Source: Chromobacterium alkanivorans (GTDB taxonomy: Bacteria > Pseudomonadota > Gammaproteobacteria > Burkholderiales > Chromobacteriaceae). Taken from it: a stretch of DNA of 64,000 nucleotides. This document shows positions 29,412-37,565 of the stretch, one piece after another. The notes under the pieces are model-generated. The model ran no database searches. It worked only from the letters and a program-made list of their open reading frames with translations, and was not told where the DNA came from. Every line of letters begins with the position of its first letter. Positions within the stretch are counted from its first letter, which is position 1. The translations under genes and the position numbers were made by a program. The stretch covers positions 186,001 to 250,000 of the forward strand of contig NZ_JAFHKL010000009.1 of the NCBI RefSeq assembly GCF_016937655.1, written 5' to 3'.

Positions 29412-29819
29412 TTAACTAGCGGCCGCGGCGCAGAACGTTTCCTGCAAATGCCGCCAGCGCGGCGCGCCGGCCGCGTCGCGCTCGAACACCGCGGTGGCCA
29501 GGCGCAGGCTGCTCAATTGGCCGCCCTGGCGTTGCGTTTCGCGATACGCCACCGTCGCGCCGCCGGCGTGCTCGTCCAGCAAAACCAATTGGTCCACCAC
29601 TATCTCCAGCCCGGGCTTGCCGCCGCCGGCTGCGGCGAACAGCCGCCGCAGCGCGTCCCGGTCCAGTTGCCCGCCGCTGGGCGTCACCATGGAAAAACGC
29701 GGCGAGAAGCGCGCCATCAAGGCCTCCAGCGCGGCGGCGTCCGCCGGGCCGGCGAACCATTGCCGGATGGCGACATGGGCGGTAATCACTTCGTCGAAAT
29801 AAGGCTTGCTGTCAGTCAT
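29412..29819 (-). CDS. SnoaL-like/DUF4440 family protein
   Basis: 135-aa protein with the NTF2-like layout (FDEVITAHVAIRQWFAG, ALMARFSPRFSMVTPSG, TVAYRETQ, WRHLQETFC). It may be a small enzyme or ligand-binding protein. The ATG at 29819 is 11 bases after the upstream MFS gene, so the two are co-transcribed. Confidence 0.72.
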   Translation of the reverse strand: MTDSKPYFDEVITAHVAIRQWFAGPADAAALEALMARFSPRFSMVTPSGGQLDRDALRRLFAAAGGGKPGLEIVVDQLVLLDEHAGGATVAYRETQRQGGQLSSLRLATAVFERDAAGAPRWRHLQETFCAAAAS

Positions 29820-29830
29820 AAGACTCTCTC

Positions 29831-31210
29831 TCAGTGGCTGGGCCGCAGCAGAGCCAGCACCGCCGGGGTGTGGATGCGCAGCACGAAAACCGCCGGCGCC
29901 AGGGTCAGGCCGGCGGCGATGAAGAAACAGGCTTGGTAGACCTGGGCGCCGGCCGTCGGCGCGCCGCTGTAATGAGTCAGCGCGTTCAACAGCAGGCTGA
30001 TCAAGGCCACGCCCAGGCCGAAGCTGAATTGGCGATTGATGTTCCACAGCGCGCTGGCCTGCCGCAGTTCGGATTCCGCGATGTCCAGGAAGGCCGCGCT
30101 CTGCGCCGCGCTGCTGCACAGGCTGCCGCCGAAGCCCATCATGGCGTAAGCCGCGATCAGCGGCCACGGCCCGCGGACGCCCAAGGCCAGCAGCGCGATG
30201 CCGGCGCTCTGGAACAACATGCCCAGCAGCAGCAAGGGCTTGGGGCCGCCATGGTTGAAACGGCCGCGGGTCAGGCTGATCGCCAGCGCCGAGGCCAGCG
30301 CCCAGGGCAGCATCAGGCCGCCGGCGGCGGCGGCGCTCAGCTTGAGCACCTCTTGCAGATAGAGCATCGCCGCCAGGCTGACGCCCATGAACACGCCGGG
30401 CACGAACAGATAAACCAGCATGGCGGTGCGCAGCAAGCGCCCGCGCAACAGGGTCAGCTTCAGCACCGGCTCGGCCTTGCCGGCGGCGGCGCGCGCGTAG
30501 CCGGCCAGCGCGGCGACGGCCAATAGCAGCGCGGCGACGCCGCGCGGCTGCTGGCCGCTTTCGCCCAACCAGGTCAAGGCCAGCAGCAGCGAGGCCATGC
30601 CGGTGGCCAGCAGCGCCAGGCCGGACAGGTCCAGCGCGCCGCGCCGCGCCGGCGTTTGGTCCGCCGGCAGCCAGCGCGCCGCCAGCCAAAGCGTCAGCAG
30701 GGCCAGCGGCGCGCTGGCCAGCAAGGTCCAACGCCAGGACAGCGCGTCCACGATCACCCCGCCCAGCGCCGGAGACAGCGCCGGCACGATCAGCGCCACG
30801 CCCATGATCAGGGCGGTGAGCCGGGCGCGCAGCGCCGGCGGGTAATGCCGGTAAACCATGGCCTGGCCGACGGGAATCAGTAGGCCGCCGCCCAGGCCCT
30901 GCAAGGCGCGCCAGCCTATCAGGGCTTCGATGGACGGGGCCGTGCCCGCCAGCGCGGCGCCGGCGAGGAACAGCGCCAGCGAGCCCAGCAGCACCCGCCG
31001 CTCGCCGTAAGCGCCGGCCAGCCACGCGCTGAGCGGAATCACCAGGGTCAGGCCCAGCATATAGGCGTTGCCCACCCAGGCCAGCTGCGCCAGCGACGCG
31101 CCCAGGCCGCGGCCCATGTCCGGATAGGCGACGCTGGCGATGAACATATTGATCAGGTCCAGCGCAAAGCCCAGCAGGTAGACCACGGTCAGTTTCGAAC
31201 GAAGCGACAT
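29831..31210 (-). CDS. MFS multidrug transporter (DHA2/EmrB-like)
   Basis: 459-aa, predominantly hydrophobic transporter with about 14 segments. GLGGGLLIPVGQAMVYRHYPP and PALSPALGGVIVDALSWRW are motif C-like antiporter signatures. It diverges from a LysR regulator with a TGTCAA/TTGACA operator between them and is followed by the SnoaL-like gene. The substrate is unknown. Confidence 0.87.
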   Translation of the reverse strand: MSLRSKLTVVYLLGFALDLINMFIASVAYPDMGRGLGASLAQLAWVGNAYMLGLTLVIPLSAWLAGAYGERRVLLGSLALFLAGAALAGTAPSIEALIGWRALQGLGGGLLIPVGQAMVYRHYPPALRARLTALIMGVALIVPALSPALGGVIVDALSWRWTLLASAPLALLTLWLAARWLPADQTPARRGALDLSGLALLATGMASLLLALTWLGESGQQPRGVAALLLAVAALAGYARAAAGKAEPVLKLTLLRGRLLRTAMLVYLFVPGVFMGVSLAAMLYLQEVLKLSAAAAGGLMLPWALASALAISLTRGRFNHGGPKPLLLLGMLFQSAGIALLALGVRGPWPLIAAYAMMGFGGSLCSSAAQSAAFLDIAESELRQASALWNINRQFSFGLGVALISLLLNALTHYSGAPTAGAQVYQACFFIAAGLTLAPAVFVLRIHTPAVLALLRPSH

Positions 31211-31285
31211 CGGCGCTCTCCACGGTAAAGCGGCCGAGTATAGGCAAGGGATTGCAATGGAAATACCGGCGGATGCCGGCTAGAC

Positions 31286-31304
31286 TGTCAAATTATTTTT
31301 GACA
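31286..31304. promoter_or_regulatory. LysR-type operator between MFS gene and regulator
   Basis: TGTCAA (31286-31291) and TTGACA (31299-31304), perfect inverted arms 7 bases apart, in the divergent intergenic region. It has the size and AT-rich centre of a LysR-type T-N11-A site. Confidence 0.55.
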
Positions 31305-31319
31305 ATAGCGGGGACTGCC

Positions 31320-32213
31320 GTGGTCAGTCTGGATCGTTTTGAAACCTTCAAAGCCGTGGCGGATGCCGGCTCCTTCACCGCCGCCGCCGCCGCCCTGGGC
31401 CAGAGCCGCGCCGTGGTCAGCTTCAATATCAAGCGCCTGGAGCAGGAAGTCGGCGTCGCGCTGTTGATCCGCAATACCCGCAGCCTGGCGCTAACCGACG
31501 CCGGCGCGCGCTTCTATCAACGCTGCGCCGATATGCTGGAACAGGCGCGGCTGGCGATAGACGACGCCCGCGCCGAGCATGGAGAGCTAAGCGGCGCGCT
31601 GCGCGTGACCGCCACGCTGGAGTACGGACTGGCCAAGATCGCGCCGGCGATTCAGGCCTTCGCCCCGCTCCATCCGGCGTTGCAGGTGCAGCTGTCCACC
31701 TCCTCGCTGCACGCCGATCTGATCGCCGAGCGCTTCGACGTCGCCATCCGCCTGGGCCGTTTGCCGGAAACCGATCTGCACGCGGTGCCCTTGGCCCGCT
31801 TCGATATTTTCCCGGTGGCGGCGCCGGCCTTGCTGGTCCAAGAACCGCCCGGCGATCTGACCGCGCTGAGCCGGCTGCCCTGGCTGGGACACAGCCGGCT
31901 CAAGCAGGCCCAACCCTGGCTGGTGGACACGCCGGACGGCGGCCAGGCGTCCTGGTTGCCGCCAAACCCGGCGCGGCTGACATCGGACAGCGCATCCATC
32001 TTGCGCGCCTACGCGCTGGCCGGCCTCGGCGTCGCCCTGCTGCCGGACTGGCTGGTCAACGCCGACCTGCAAGCCGGCCGGCTATGCCGGCTGTTGCCGG
32101 ACCACGGCTTCCCGCGGCAAGGCATTCACGCGCTCTACCCGCGCACCCGCCATCCGCCGGCCAAGGTGCGGGCCTTCATCGACTTTCTGCGCGAGCGCGA
32201 GGCGATGAGCTAG
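31320..32213 (+). CDS. LysR family transcriptional regulator
   Basis: 297-aa LTTR. The N-terminal HTH is FETFKAVADAGSFTAAAAALGQSRAVVSFNIKRLE (read in parts), followed by the effector domain (HADLIAERFDVAIRLG, LTSDSASILRAYALAGLGVALLPDWLV). The GTG at 31320 is preferred with GCGGGGACTGCC upstream; a TTG at 31299 lies inside the operator and is unlikely. It probably controls the divergent MFS/SnoaL pair. Confidence 0.9.
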   Translation: MVSLDRFETFKAVADAGSFTAAAAALGQSRAVVSFNIKRLEQEVGVALLIRNTRSLALTDAGARFYQRCADMLEQARLAIDDARAEHGELSGALRVTATLEYGLAKIAPAIQAFAPLHPALQVQLSTSSLHADLIAERFDVAIRLGRLPETDLHAVPLARFDIFPVAAPALLVQEPPGDLTALSRLPWLGHSRLKQAQPWLVDTPDGGQASWLPPNPARLTSDSASILRAYALAGLGVALLPDWLVNADLQAGRLCRLLPDHGFPRQGIHALYPRTRHPPAKVRAFIDFLREREAMS

Positions 32214-32311
32214 GTGGACCTCGGCGCATTTCGTCGCGGCCCAATGACATGAAGTAGGCAAGACGACGACCATCATGCAGAATGCCCGCTTCACTCCGGA
32301 AGAAAACGCTC

Positions 32312-32560
32312 ATGTCTTATTTACGCGCCGTACCGCTCCTGCCCGTCCTCTTGCTGCTGCCCGAGCTCTGTCTGGCCGACGTGGGTAGCATGGGAGAAAA
32401 TATGCTCAATCTGGCGCTGTTCGCCATCGGATTCTGGCTGGCGCTGACCTGTCTGGTGTTCTGGCTGCTGCGCCGGCGCGCGCCCAGAGCCCAATTCGGA
32501 TTCACGCTGTTGTTTCTGCTGTTTCCCCTGTTGTGGATGGTCTTGATCTCGGTGCGCTAA
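32312..32560 (+). CDS. Small membrane protein of unknown function
   Basis: 82 aa. An N-terminal signal-like segment (SYLRAVPLLPVLLLLPELCLA) is followed by two hydrophobic helices (NLALFAIGFWLALTCLVFWLL and a second, FGFTLLFLLFPLLWMVLISV) separated by basic residues. The start at 32312 has GGAAGAAAACG upstream. No family recognised. Confidence 0.6.
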   Translation: MSYLRAVPLLPVLLLLPELCLADVGSMGENMLNLALFAIGFWLALTCLVFWLLRRRAPRAQFGFTLLFLLFPLLWMVLISVR

Positions 32561-32574
32561 TCCCGCGCCGGCGA

Positions 32575-32617
32575 GTGTAGGTGGGCATCGCCTACGGCTC
32601 CACCCACCCTGCACACT
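32575..32617. repeat. Extragenic palindromic repeat
   Basis: GTGTAGGTGGG ... CCACCCTGCAC around CGCCTACGGCTC. This GTGGG/CCCAC hairpin type is a common extragenic repeat in proteobacteria (family knowledge). It lies between the small membrane gene and the frdD end and could serve as a 3' stem for the frd mRNA. Confidence 0.5.
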
Positions 32618-32645
32618 ATCGTTTCACTCCCCGGCTACAAGCCGT

Positions 32646-33011
32646 TCAGAACCCCATCGCCAGCAACAGCCCCGCCGCCGCCAGCGTGCCCAGCGCCGCC
32701 ACCCCATAGGTGCAGGCCTTGGCCAACGGTCCGCCGCGGATGCCGACATCGTGCAGGCTGTGATAGATGCGGTGCGCCGCGTGCCACAGCAGCAGGGCGA
32801 TCAGGCCGAACAGCACCGCCTTGCCGATCAGGCTTTGCGCCAGCGCGCGCAAGGTTTCGTAATCGGCGGCGCCGTCCGGCAGCCAGCCCAGCGGCGCGGC
32901 GATGCCGGTGATGAACACCAGCATCGGCCCGAACAAGGCGGCCAGCATGCCGCCAGCGCCGAACAAGCCCCAGAAGATGGGCGCGTGAGAGCGTTTCAGT
33001 CCCGGTTTCAT
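32646..33011 (-). CDS. frdD: Fumarate reductase membrane anchor subunit D
   Basis: 121-aa subunit with three membrane helices (FWGLFGAGGMLAALFGPMLVF, LIGKAVLFGLIALLLWHAAHR and the C-terminal AALGTLAAAGLLLAMGF). The length matches E. coli FrdD. The ATG at 33011 overlaps the frdC stop. It is last in the dcuB-frdABCD operon. Confidence 0.92.
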   Translation of the reverse strand: MKPGLKRSHAPIFWGLFGAGGMLAALFGPMLVFITGIAAPLGWLPDGAADYETLRALAQSLIGKAVLFGLIALLLWHAAHRIYHSLHDVGIRGGPLAKACTYGVAALGTLAAAGLLLAMGF

Positions 33012-33406
33012 GCCGTTGTCCCCCATACCAGCATCAATAAGGCGGCGCTGCACACTACGGCGGCGGCCAGGCCGCCGGCGGTGACGGCCAGCGCGGACAC
33101 CCGCCGCCCGGCCAGCGTCAACGGCGGCAGCGTGCGCGGCATGATCTTGAACCAGGTGTAGCTGTGGTAGGCGATCATGGCCAGCGCCGCCGCGTGCAGC
33201 AGCAAGGCCGGCGCGCTTTGCAGCGCGGCGACGAAGCCGTTCCAGGCCGCCTCGCCCTGACTCAGCCGCCACAGCCCGCACAGCAGGGTCAGCGCGTAGC
33301 CGGCGACGAACAGCGCCGTGCCTTCGTGCACCATGTACTCGATGAAGTAAGGGTTCTTGCGCCACCAGCCGCCCATCGGCCAGACATACGGTTTGCGCTT
33401 GCTCAT
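33008..33406 (-). CDS. frdC: Fumarate reductase membrane anchor subunit C
   Basis: 132-aa subunit starting MSKRKPYVWPMGGWWRKNPYF, typical of FrdC, with three helices and the conserved HSYTWFKIMPRTLP. It anchors FrdAB and provides the quinol site together with FrdD. Overlaps frdB and frdD by 4 bases each. Confidence 0.94.
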   Translation of the reverse strand: MSKRKPYVWPMGGWWRKNPYFIEYMVHEGTALFVAGYALTLLCGLWRLSQGEAAWNGFVAALQSAPALLLHAAALAMIAYHSYTWFKIMPRTLPPLTLAGRRVSALAVTAGGLAAAVVCSAALLMLVWGTTA

Positions 33407-34149
33407 TTGCACCTCCCTTTGGGCCGGGCGAAGCGCAGGAAGTAATCCCTGGCCACCGCCGTCTTGTTGAGGTTCACCGCATTGGCCGGGTCCACCATTT
33501 TGGGGCAGACCTCGGAGCAATAACCGACCGCGGTGCAGTTGAACACGCCCTCCTGCGCGGCCAGCAGTTCCATCCGCTCTTCGGCCGCGCCGTCGCGTGT
33601 GTCCATGTTGTAGCGGTGCAGCAACGCGATGGCGCCGGGCCCCAGAAACTTGTCGTCCAACCCGTACTGCGGGCAGGCGGCGTAGCACAGCAGGCAGTTG
33701 ATGCAGCTGCTGAACTGGGCGTACCAGTCCATCTGCGCCGGGGTTTGCAGGTGTTCGCCGTCGGACAGCGGCTTGTCTTCCTTGGGCACGATGTAGGGCT
33801 GGATGCTTTCCAGCTTGGCGATGAAGTCGTCCAGCACCACCACCAGGTCGCGCTCGATCGGGAAGTGGTGCAGCGCCTCGATGCGCACCACGCCGGGGTA
33901 GTCGCGCAGAAAGGTCTTGCAGGCCAGCTTGGGCACGCCGTTCACCATCATGCCGCAGCTGCCGCAAATCGCCTGGCGACAGGACCAGCGGAAGGCCAGG
34001 CCGCCGTCCAGGTAGTCGCGGATGTATTGCAGCGCCTGCAGTACCGACATGTCATCGCGGTAAGGCACTTCAAAGCTTTGCAGCCACGGCTCGCTGTCCT
34101 GCTCCGGCCGGTAGCGCATCACCGCTATGGTCTTGGTCTGTTCCGTCAT
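33403..34149 (-). CDS. frdB: Fumarate reductase iron-sulfur subunit
   Basis: 248 aa. [2Fe-2S] ligands are in CRQAICGSCGMMVNG with a downstream Cys (KLAC); the [4Fe-4S] and [3Fe-4S] ligands are in SSCINCLLCYAACPQYG and CSEVCPK. The ATG at 34149 (MTEQTKTIAVMRYRPEQD) overlaps the frdA stop. Confidence 0.96.
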   Translation of the reverse strand: MTEQTKTIAVMRYRPEQDSEPWLQSFEVPYRDDMSVLQALQYIRDYLDGGLAFRWSCRQAICGSCGMMVNGVPKLACKTFLRDYPGVVRIEALHHFPIERDLVVVLDDFIAKLESIQPYIVPKEDKPLSDGEHLQTPAQMDWYAQFSSCINCLLCYAACPQYGLDDKFLGPGAIALLHRYNMDTRDGAAEERMELLAAQEGVFNCTAVGYCSEVCPKMVDPANAVNLNKTAVARDYFLRFARPKGRCK

Positions 34150-35930
34150 GCTTTGCCCTCCTTGGCCGCGGCTTCCGCCGCCAGGCCGGCGGCGCCGTAG
34201 GCGCGCACCGCCGGCTGCGATTTGGTGATCTTCACCGCGCCGTAGTCTATGCGCGGCGCGTCCGCGCCCTGGTAGACGGCGAGGCTGTGCTTGAGGAAGT
34301 TGGCGTCGTCGCGCTGTTCGAAGCCGTCCAGCCGCTGGTGGGCGCCACGCGATTCGCGGCGTTGCAGCGCGGAATGCGCCATCGCCTCGGCCACGTCCAG
34401 CTGGTAGCCCAGCTCGATGGCCAGCAGCCAGTCGCTGTTCCAGACGCTGGACTTGTCTTCCACATGCACATTGCGGAAGCGCTGTTTCAGTTCCGCCAGC
34501 TTGTCGCAGGTGGCCTGCATCGACGCTTCCAAGCGGTAGATGCCGCAGCCGGCTTCCATGGTTTCCGCCATTTCGCGGCGCAATTCGGCGATGCGTTCGC
34601 CGCCTTCGCGCGCGCGCAGCGCGTGCAGGCGGGCCTCGGCGGCCTCTGCCTGCCGTTGCAGCGCCTCGCGCCGCGCCGGACGACGCGCTCGCGCGCAGCG
34701 GGCGGCTTCCTCGCCGGCCACCTTGCCGAATACCGACAGCTCCGCCAGCGAGTTCGAGCCCAGGCGGTTGGCGCCGTGGATGCCGACGCTGGAGCATTCG
34801 CCGGCGGCGAACAGGCCGGGCATGGGCGCGGCGCAGCGGCCGTCCACCAGGATGCCGCCCATGGTGTAGTGCACCGCCGGCCGCACCGGAATCGGCGCCT
34901 TGGCCGGGTCTATGCCCAGGAACTCCTCGGCCAGCTCGCAGATTTGCGGCAGCCGTTCGCGCAGCTTGGCGTGGCCCAGGTGGCGCAGGTCCAGATACAC
35001 CGCCGAGCCCCACGGGCCTTCCACGGTGCGGCCCTGCTGCTGCTCGTACCAGAAGGCCTGGCTCAGGCGGTCGCGCGGGCCCAGTTCCATGAATTTATTG
35101 CGCGGCTTGTCCTCGGCCGGCCCCAGGCCGTAGTCCTGCAGATAGCGGTAGCCGTCCTTGTTGACCAAGAGGCCGCCTTCGCCGCGGCAGGCTTCGGTGA
35201 ACAACAGGCCGGTGCCGGGCATGCAGGTGGGATGGTATTGAACGAACTCCATATCGCGCAGCGGCACGCCGTGGCGGTAGGCCAGCGCCATGCCGTCGCC
35301 GGTGACGATGCCGCCGTTGGTGTTCTCGCGGAACACCCGGCCGGCGCCGCCGGTGGCCATCACCACCGCGCCGGCCTCGATCAGCAGGCTGTCGCCGCTG
35401 GCGATGTCGATGGCCAGCACCCCGCGCGCCTCGCCGTCTTCCACGATCAGATCCGCGCAGAAGTATTCGTCGAAGCGGCGGATGGACGGAAAGCGGATCG
35501 AGGTCTGGAACAGGGTGTGCAGCATGTGGAAGCCAGTCTTGTCGGCGGCGAACCAGGTGCGTTCTATCTTCATGCCGCCGAAGGCGCGCACATTGACGCT
35601 GCCGTCCTCCTTGCGGCTCCACGGGCAGCCCCAGTGTTCCAGCTGCACCATTTCCTCAGGGCATTGAGCGACGAAGTATTCCACCACGTCCTGCTCGCAC
35701 AGCCAGTCGCCGCCGGACACGGTGTCGTTGAAATGGGCGTCGAAGCTGTCGTGCGCCTGCTTGACCCCGGCGGAGCCGCCTTCGGCCGCCACGGTGTGGC
35801 TGCGCATCGGGTAGACCTTGGACACCAGCGCGATGCGCAGGGCCGGGTCCGCCTGGGCGGCGGCGATGGCGGCGCGCAAGCCCGCGCCCCCCGCTCCCAC
35901 GATCACGATGTCTGCTTGGTAAGTTTCCAC
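34146..35930 (-). CDS. frdA: Fumarate reductase flavoprotein subunit
   Basis: 594-aa catalytic subunit: FAD-binding VIVGAGGAGLRAAIAAA, the covalent-FAD histidine in RSHTVAAEGGSAG, and active-site segments HYTMGGILVDG and SSVGIHGANRLGSNSLAEL. Quinol:fumarate reductase rather than succinate dehydrogenase is supported by FrdC/FrdD-type anchors and the DcuB neighbour. It starts 13 bases after dcuB. Confidence 0.96.
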   Translation of the reverse strand: METYQADIVIVGAGGAGLRAAIAAAQADPALRIALVSKVYPMRSHTVAAEGGSAGVKQAHDSFDAHFNDTVSGGDWLCEQDVVEYFVAQCPEEMVQLEHWGCPWSRKEDGSVNVRAFGGMKIERTWFAADKTGFHMLHTLFQTSIRFPSIRRFDEYFCADLIVEDGEARGVLAIDIASGDSLLIEAGAVVMATGGAGRVFRENTNGGIVTGDGMALAYRHGVPLRDMEFVQYHPTCMPGTGLLFTEACRGEGGLLVNKDGYRYLQDYGLGPAEDKPRNKFMELGPRDRLSQAFWYEQQQGRTVEGPWGSAVYLDLRHLGHAKLRERLPQICELAEEFLGIDPAKAPIPVRPAVHYTMGGILVDGRCAAPMPGLFAAGECSSVGIHGANRLGSNSLAELSVFGKVAGEEAARCARARRPARREALQRQAEAAEARLHALRAREGGERIAELRREMAETMEAGCGIYRLEASMQATCDKLAELKQRFRNVHVEDKSSVWNSDWLLAIELGYQLDVAEAMAHSALQRRESRGAHQRLDGFEQRDDANFLKHSLAVYQGADAPRIDYGAVKITKSQPAVRAYGAAGLAAEAAAKEGKA

Positions 35931-35943
35931 AAGCTTTCCTCAC

Positions 35944-37269
35944 TTAGAAGTACAAATGCGTCAATCCGTACGCCGCCAGCGTGGACACCCCCACCCCGAT
36001 CAGCCCCGGCATCATGAAGCTGTGGTTGAGCAGGTATTTGCCGATGCGGGTGGTGCCGCTGCGGTCCATATTGATGGCCGCCAGGTCGCTGGGATAAAAG
36101 GCGAAGAAGAAATAGGCGTAGCAAGAAGGCATGATGGCCAGCAGCTGGTGCGGGCTCAGGCCCAGCGCCAGGCCGAAAGGCACCATGATGGTGAGCGTGG
36201 CGGCCTGGCTCTTGACGAAGGCGGACACCGCGAACATCGCCAGCGCGAAGGTCCACGGCGCGTAGGCCACCATGGCCTTGATATTGGCCACCAGCAGCGG
36301 CTCGTTGGCCTTGACGAAGGTGTCGCTCATCCAGGCGATGCCGAAGATGGACACCACGGCGATCATGCCGGCGGTGAACACCTCGGAACGGGCGATGACC
36401 GCCGCCTTGGCGTTGGAACGAAACAGGATGAAGGCGCCGAAGGCCAGCATCACGAACTGCACCACCGTGGTCATCGGCACCGGCTTGCCCTGGCTGACCG
36501 GCAGCCATTGCGGAAACAGCGCCAGCAGCACGATGAGCAAGATGCCGGAGAAGAACAGCGCCACCGATTGCCGCGCCGCCGCTGGCAGCGTCTTGTCCAG
36601 CGTGGTGACGGATTTTTCCACCGAGGCGCGGAAGCTCGGCTCTTGCATCCGGGCCAGGAATTCCGGATCGCGGTCCAGCTCCACGCCGCGGCGCAGGCTC
36701 CAGCAGGCGGCGGCCAGCACGCCCAGCAGGCCGGACGGCGCGGTCACCATCAGGATTTGCCACAGGGTCAGCGGCTGGCCGCTGTGGGCGGTCATCGCCA
36801 GCAGCGAGGTCACCGCCGCCGCCGCCGGGCTGGCGGTGATGCCCATTTGCGAGGCCACGCTGGCCATCGCCATCGGCCGCTCCGGCCGGATGCGGGTTTT
36901 CAGCGAGACGTCGGCGATCACCGGCAGCAGCGAGTACACCGCATGCCCGGTGCCCACGCACATGGTGAGCAGAAAGGTGGACAGCGGCGCCAGGAAGGTG
37001 ATTTGCTGCGGATGGCGGCGCATCAGCCGTTCCGCCTGCTGCACCAGGAAGTCCAGGCCGCCGGCCACTTGCAGCGTGGCCGAGGCGGTGACCACCGCCA
37101 GAATGATCAGCATCACGGTGATGGGCGGCTCCGCCGGCGCCACACGGAACACGAAGCACAGCACCGCCACGCCCAGCCCGCCTATCATGCCCAGGGCCAC
37201 GCCGCCGCGGCGTATGCCCATCAGTATCGCCGTCAGCAGCAGCGCGAATTGTATCCAGAAAACCCACAT
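35944..37269 (-). CDS. dcuB: Anaerobic C4-dicarboxylate transporter DcuB
   Basis: 441-aa Dcu-family fumarate/succinate antiporter. GGLDFLVQQAERLMRRHP, TMCVGTGHAVYSLLPVIADV and QMGITASPAAAAV are characteristic. The ATG at 37269 (MWVFWIQFALLL) aligns with the E. coli DcuB N-terminus and has AGGGACAAGATC upstream; an ATG at 37290 is the alternative. It heads the operon with frdABCD and so supplies fumarate and exports succinate. Confidence 0.93.
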   Translation of the reverse strand: MWVFWIQFALLLTAILMGIRRGGVALGMIGGLGVAVLCFVFRVAPAEPPITVMLIILAVVTASATLQVAGGLDFLVQQAERLMRRHPQQITFLAPLSTFLLTMCVGTGHAVYSLLPVIADVSLKTRIRPERPMAMASVASQMGITASPAAAAVTSLLAMTAHSGQPLTLWQILMVTAPSGLLGVLAAACWSLRRGVELDRDPEFLARMQEPSFRASVEKSVTTLDKTLPAAARQSVALFFSGILLIVLLALFPQWLPVSQGKPVPMTTVVQFVMLAFGAFILFRSNAKAAVIARSEVFTAGMIAVVSIFGIAWMSDTFVKANEPLLVANIKAMVAYAPWTFALAMFAVSAFVKSQAATLTIMVPFGLALGLSPHQLLAIMPSCYAYFFFAFYPSDLAAINMDRSGTTRIGKYLLNHSFMMPGLIGVGVSTLAAYGLTHLYF

Positions 37270-37334
37270 GATCTTGTCCCTATTAGCCATTGTTTTCCGC
37301 TGTTATAGGGGATTAACAGCATCGGCTAATAGAC

Positions 37335-37344
37335 CTTGATCAAG
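37335..37344. promoter_or_regulatory. CTTGATCAAG palindrome upstream of dcuB
   Basis: Perfect 10-bp palindrome 66 bases before the dcuB start. It contains TTGAT and ATCAA but overlapped, so it is not a canonical FNR box (TTGAT-N4-ATCAA). An operator for another factor, or chance. Confidence 0.25.
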
Positions 37345-37565
37345 TCCGGATCACAACGATTTCAAAACAGACCATTGGCATTGAAAACCGACTATTTTCA
37401 AGCCTGACCGCCTGCGCCACTGACCTTAATAACGGCTAATCACGATATTCCGTATGACTATAACTGGGCTGCATGCGGCTTGCGCATGTCGAGTTGACGC
37501 AAGAGACAGGGCAAGAGGCCCGCGGCCTCCCCGCCCAGTTGAAAACCACGTTTGGAGACCTCGTG

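Noticed and set aside
37335-37344. FNR box before dcuB
   Set aside because: CTTGATCAAG lacks the 4-base spacer of TTGAT-N4-ATCAA; only the palindrome is reported.
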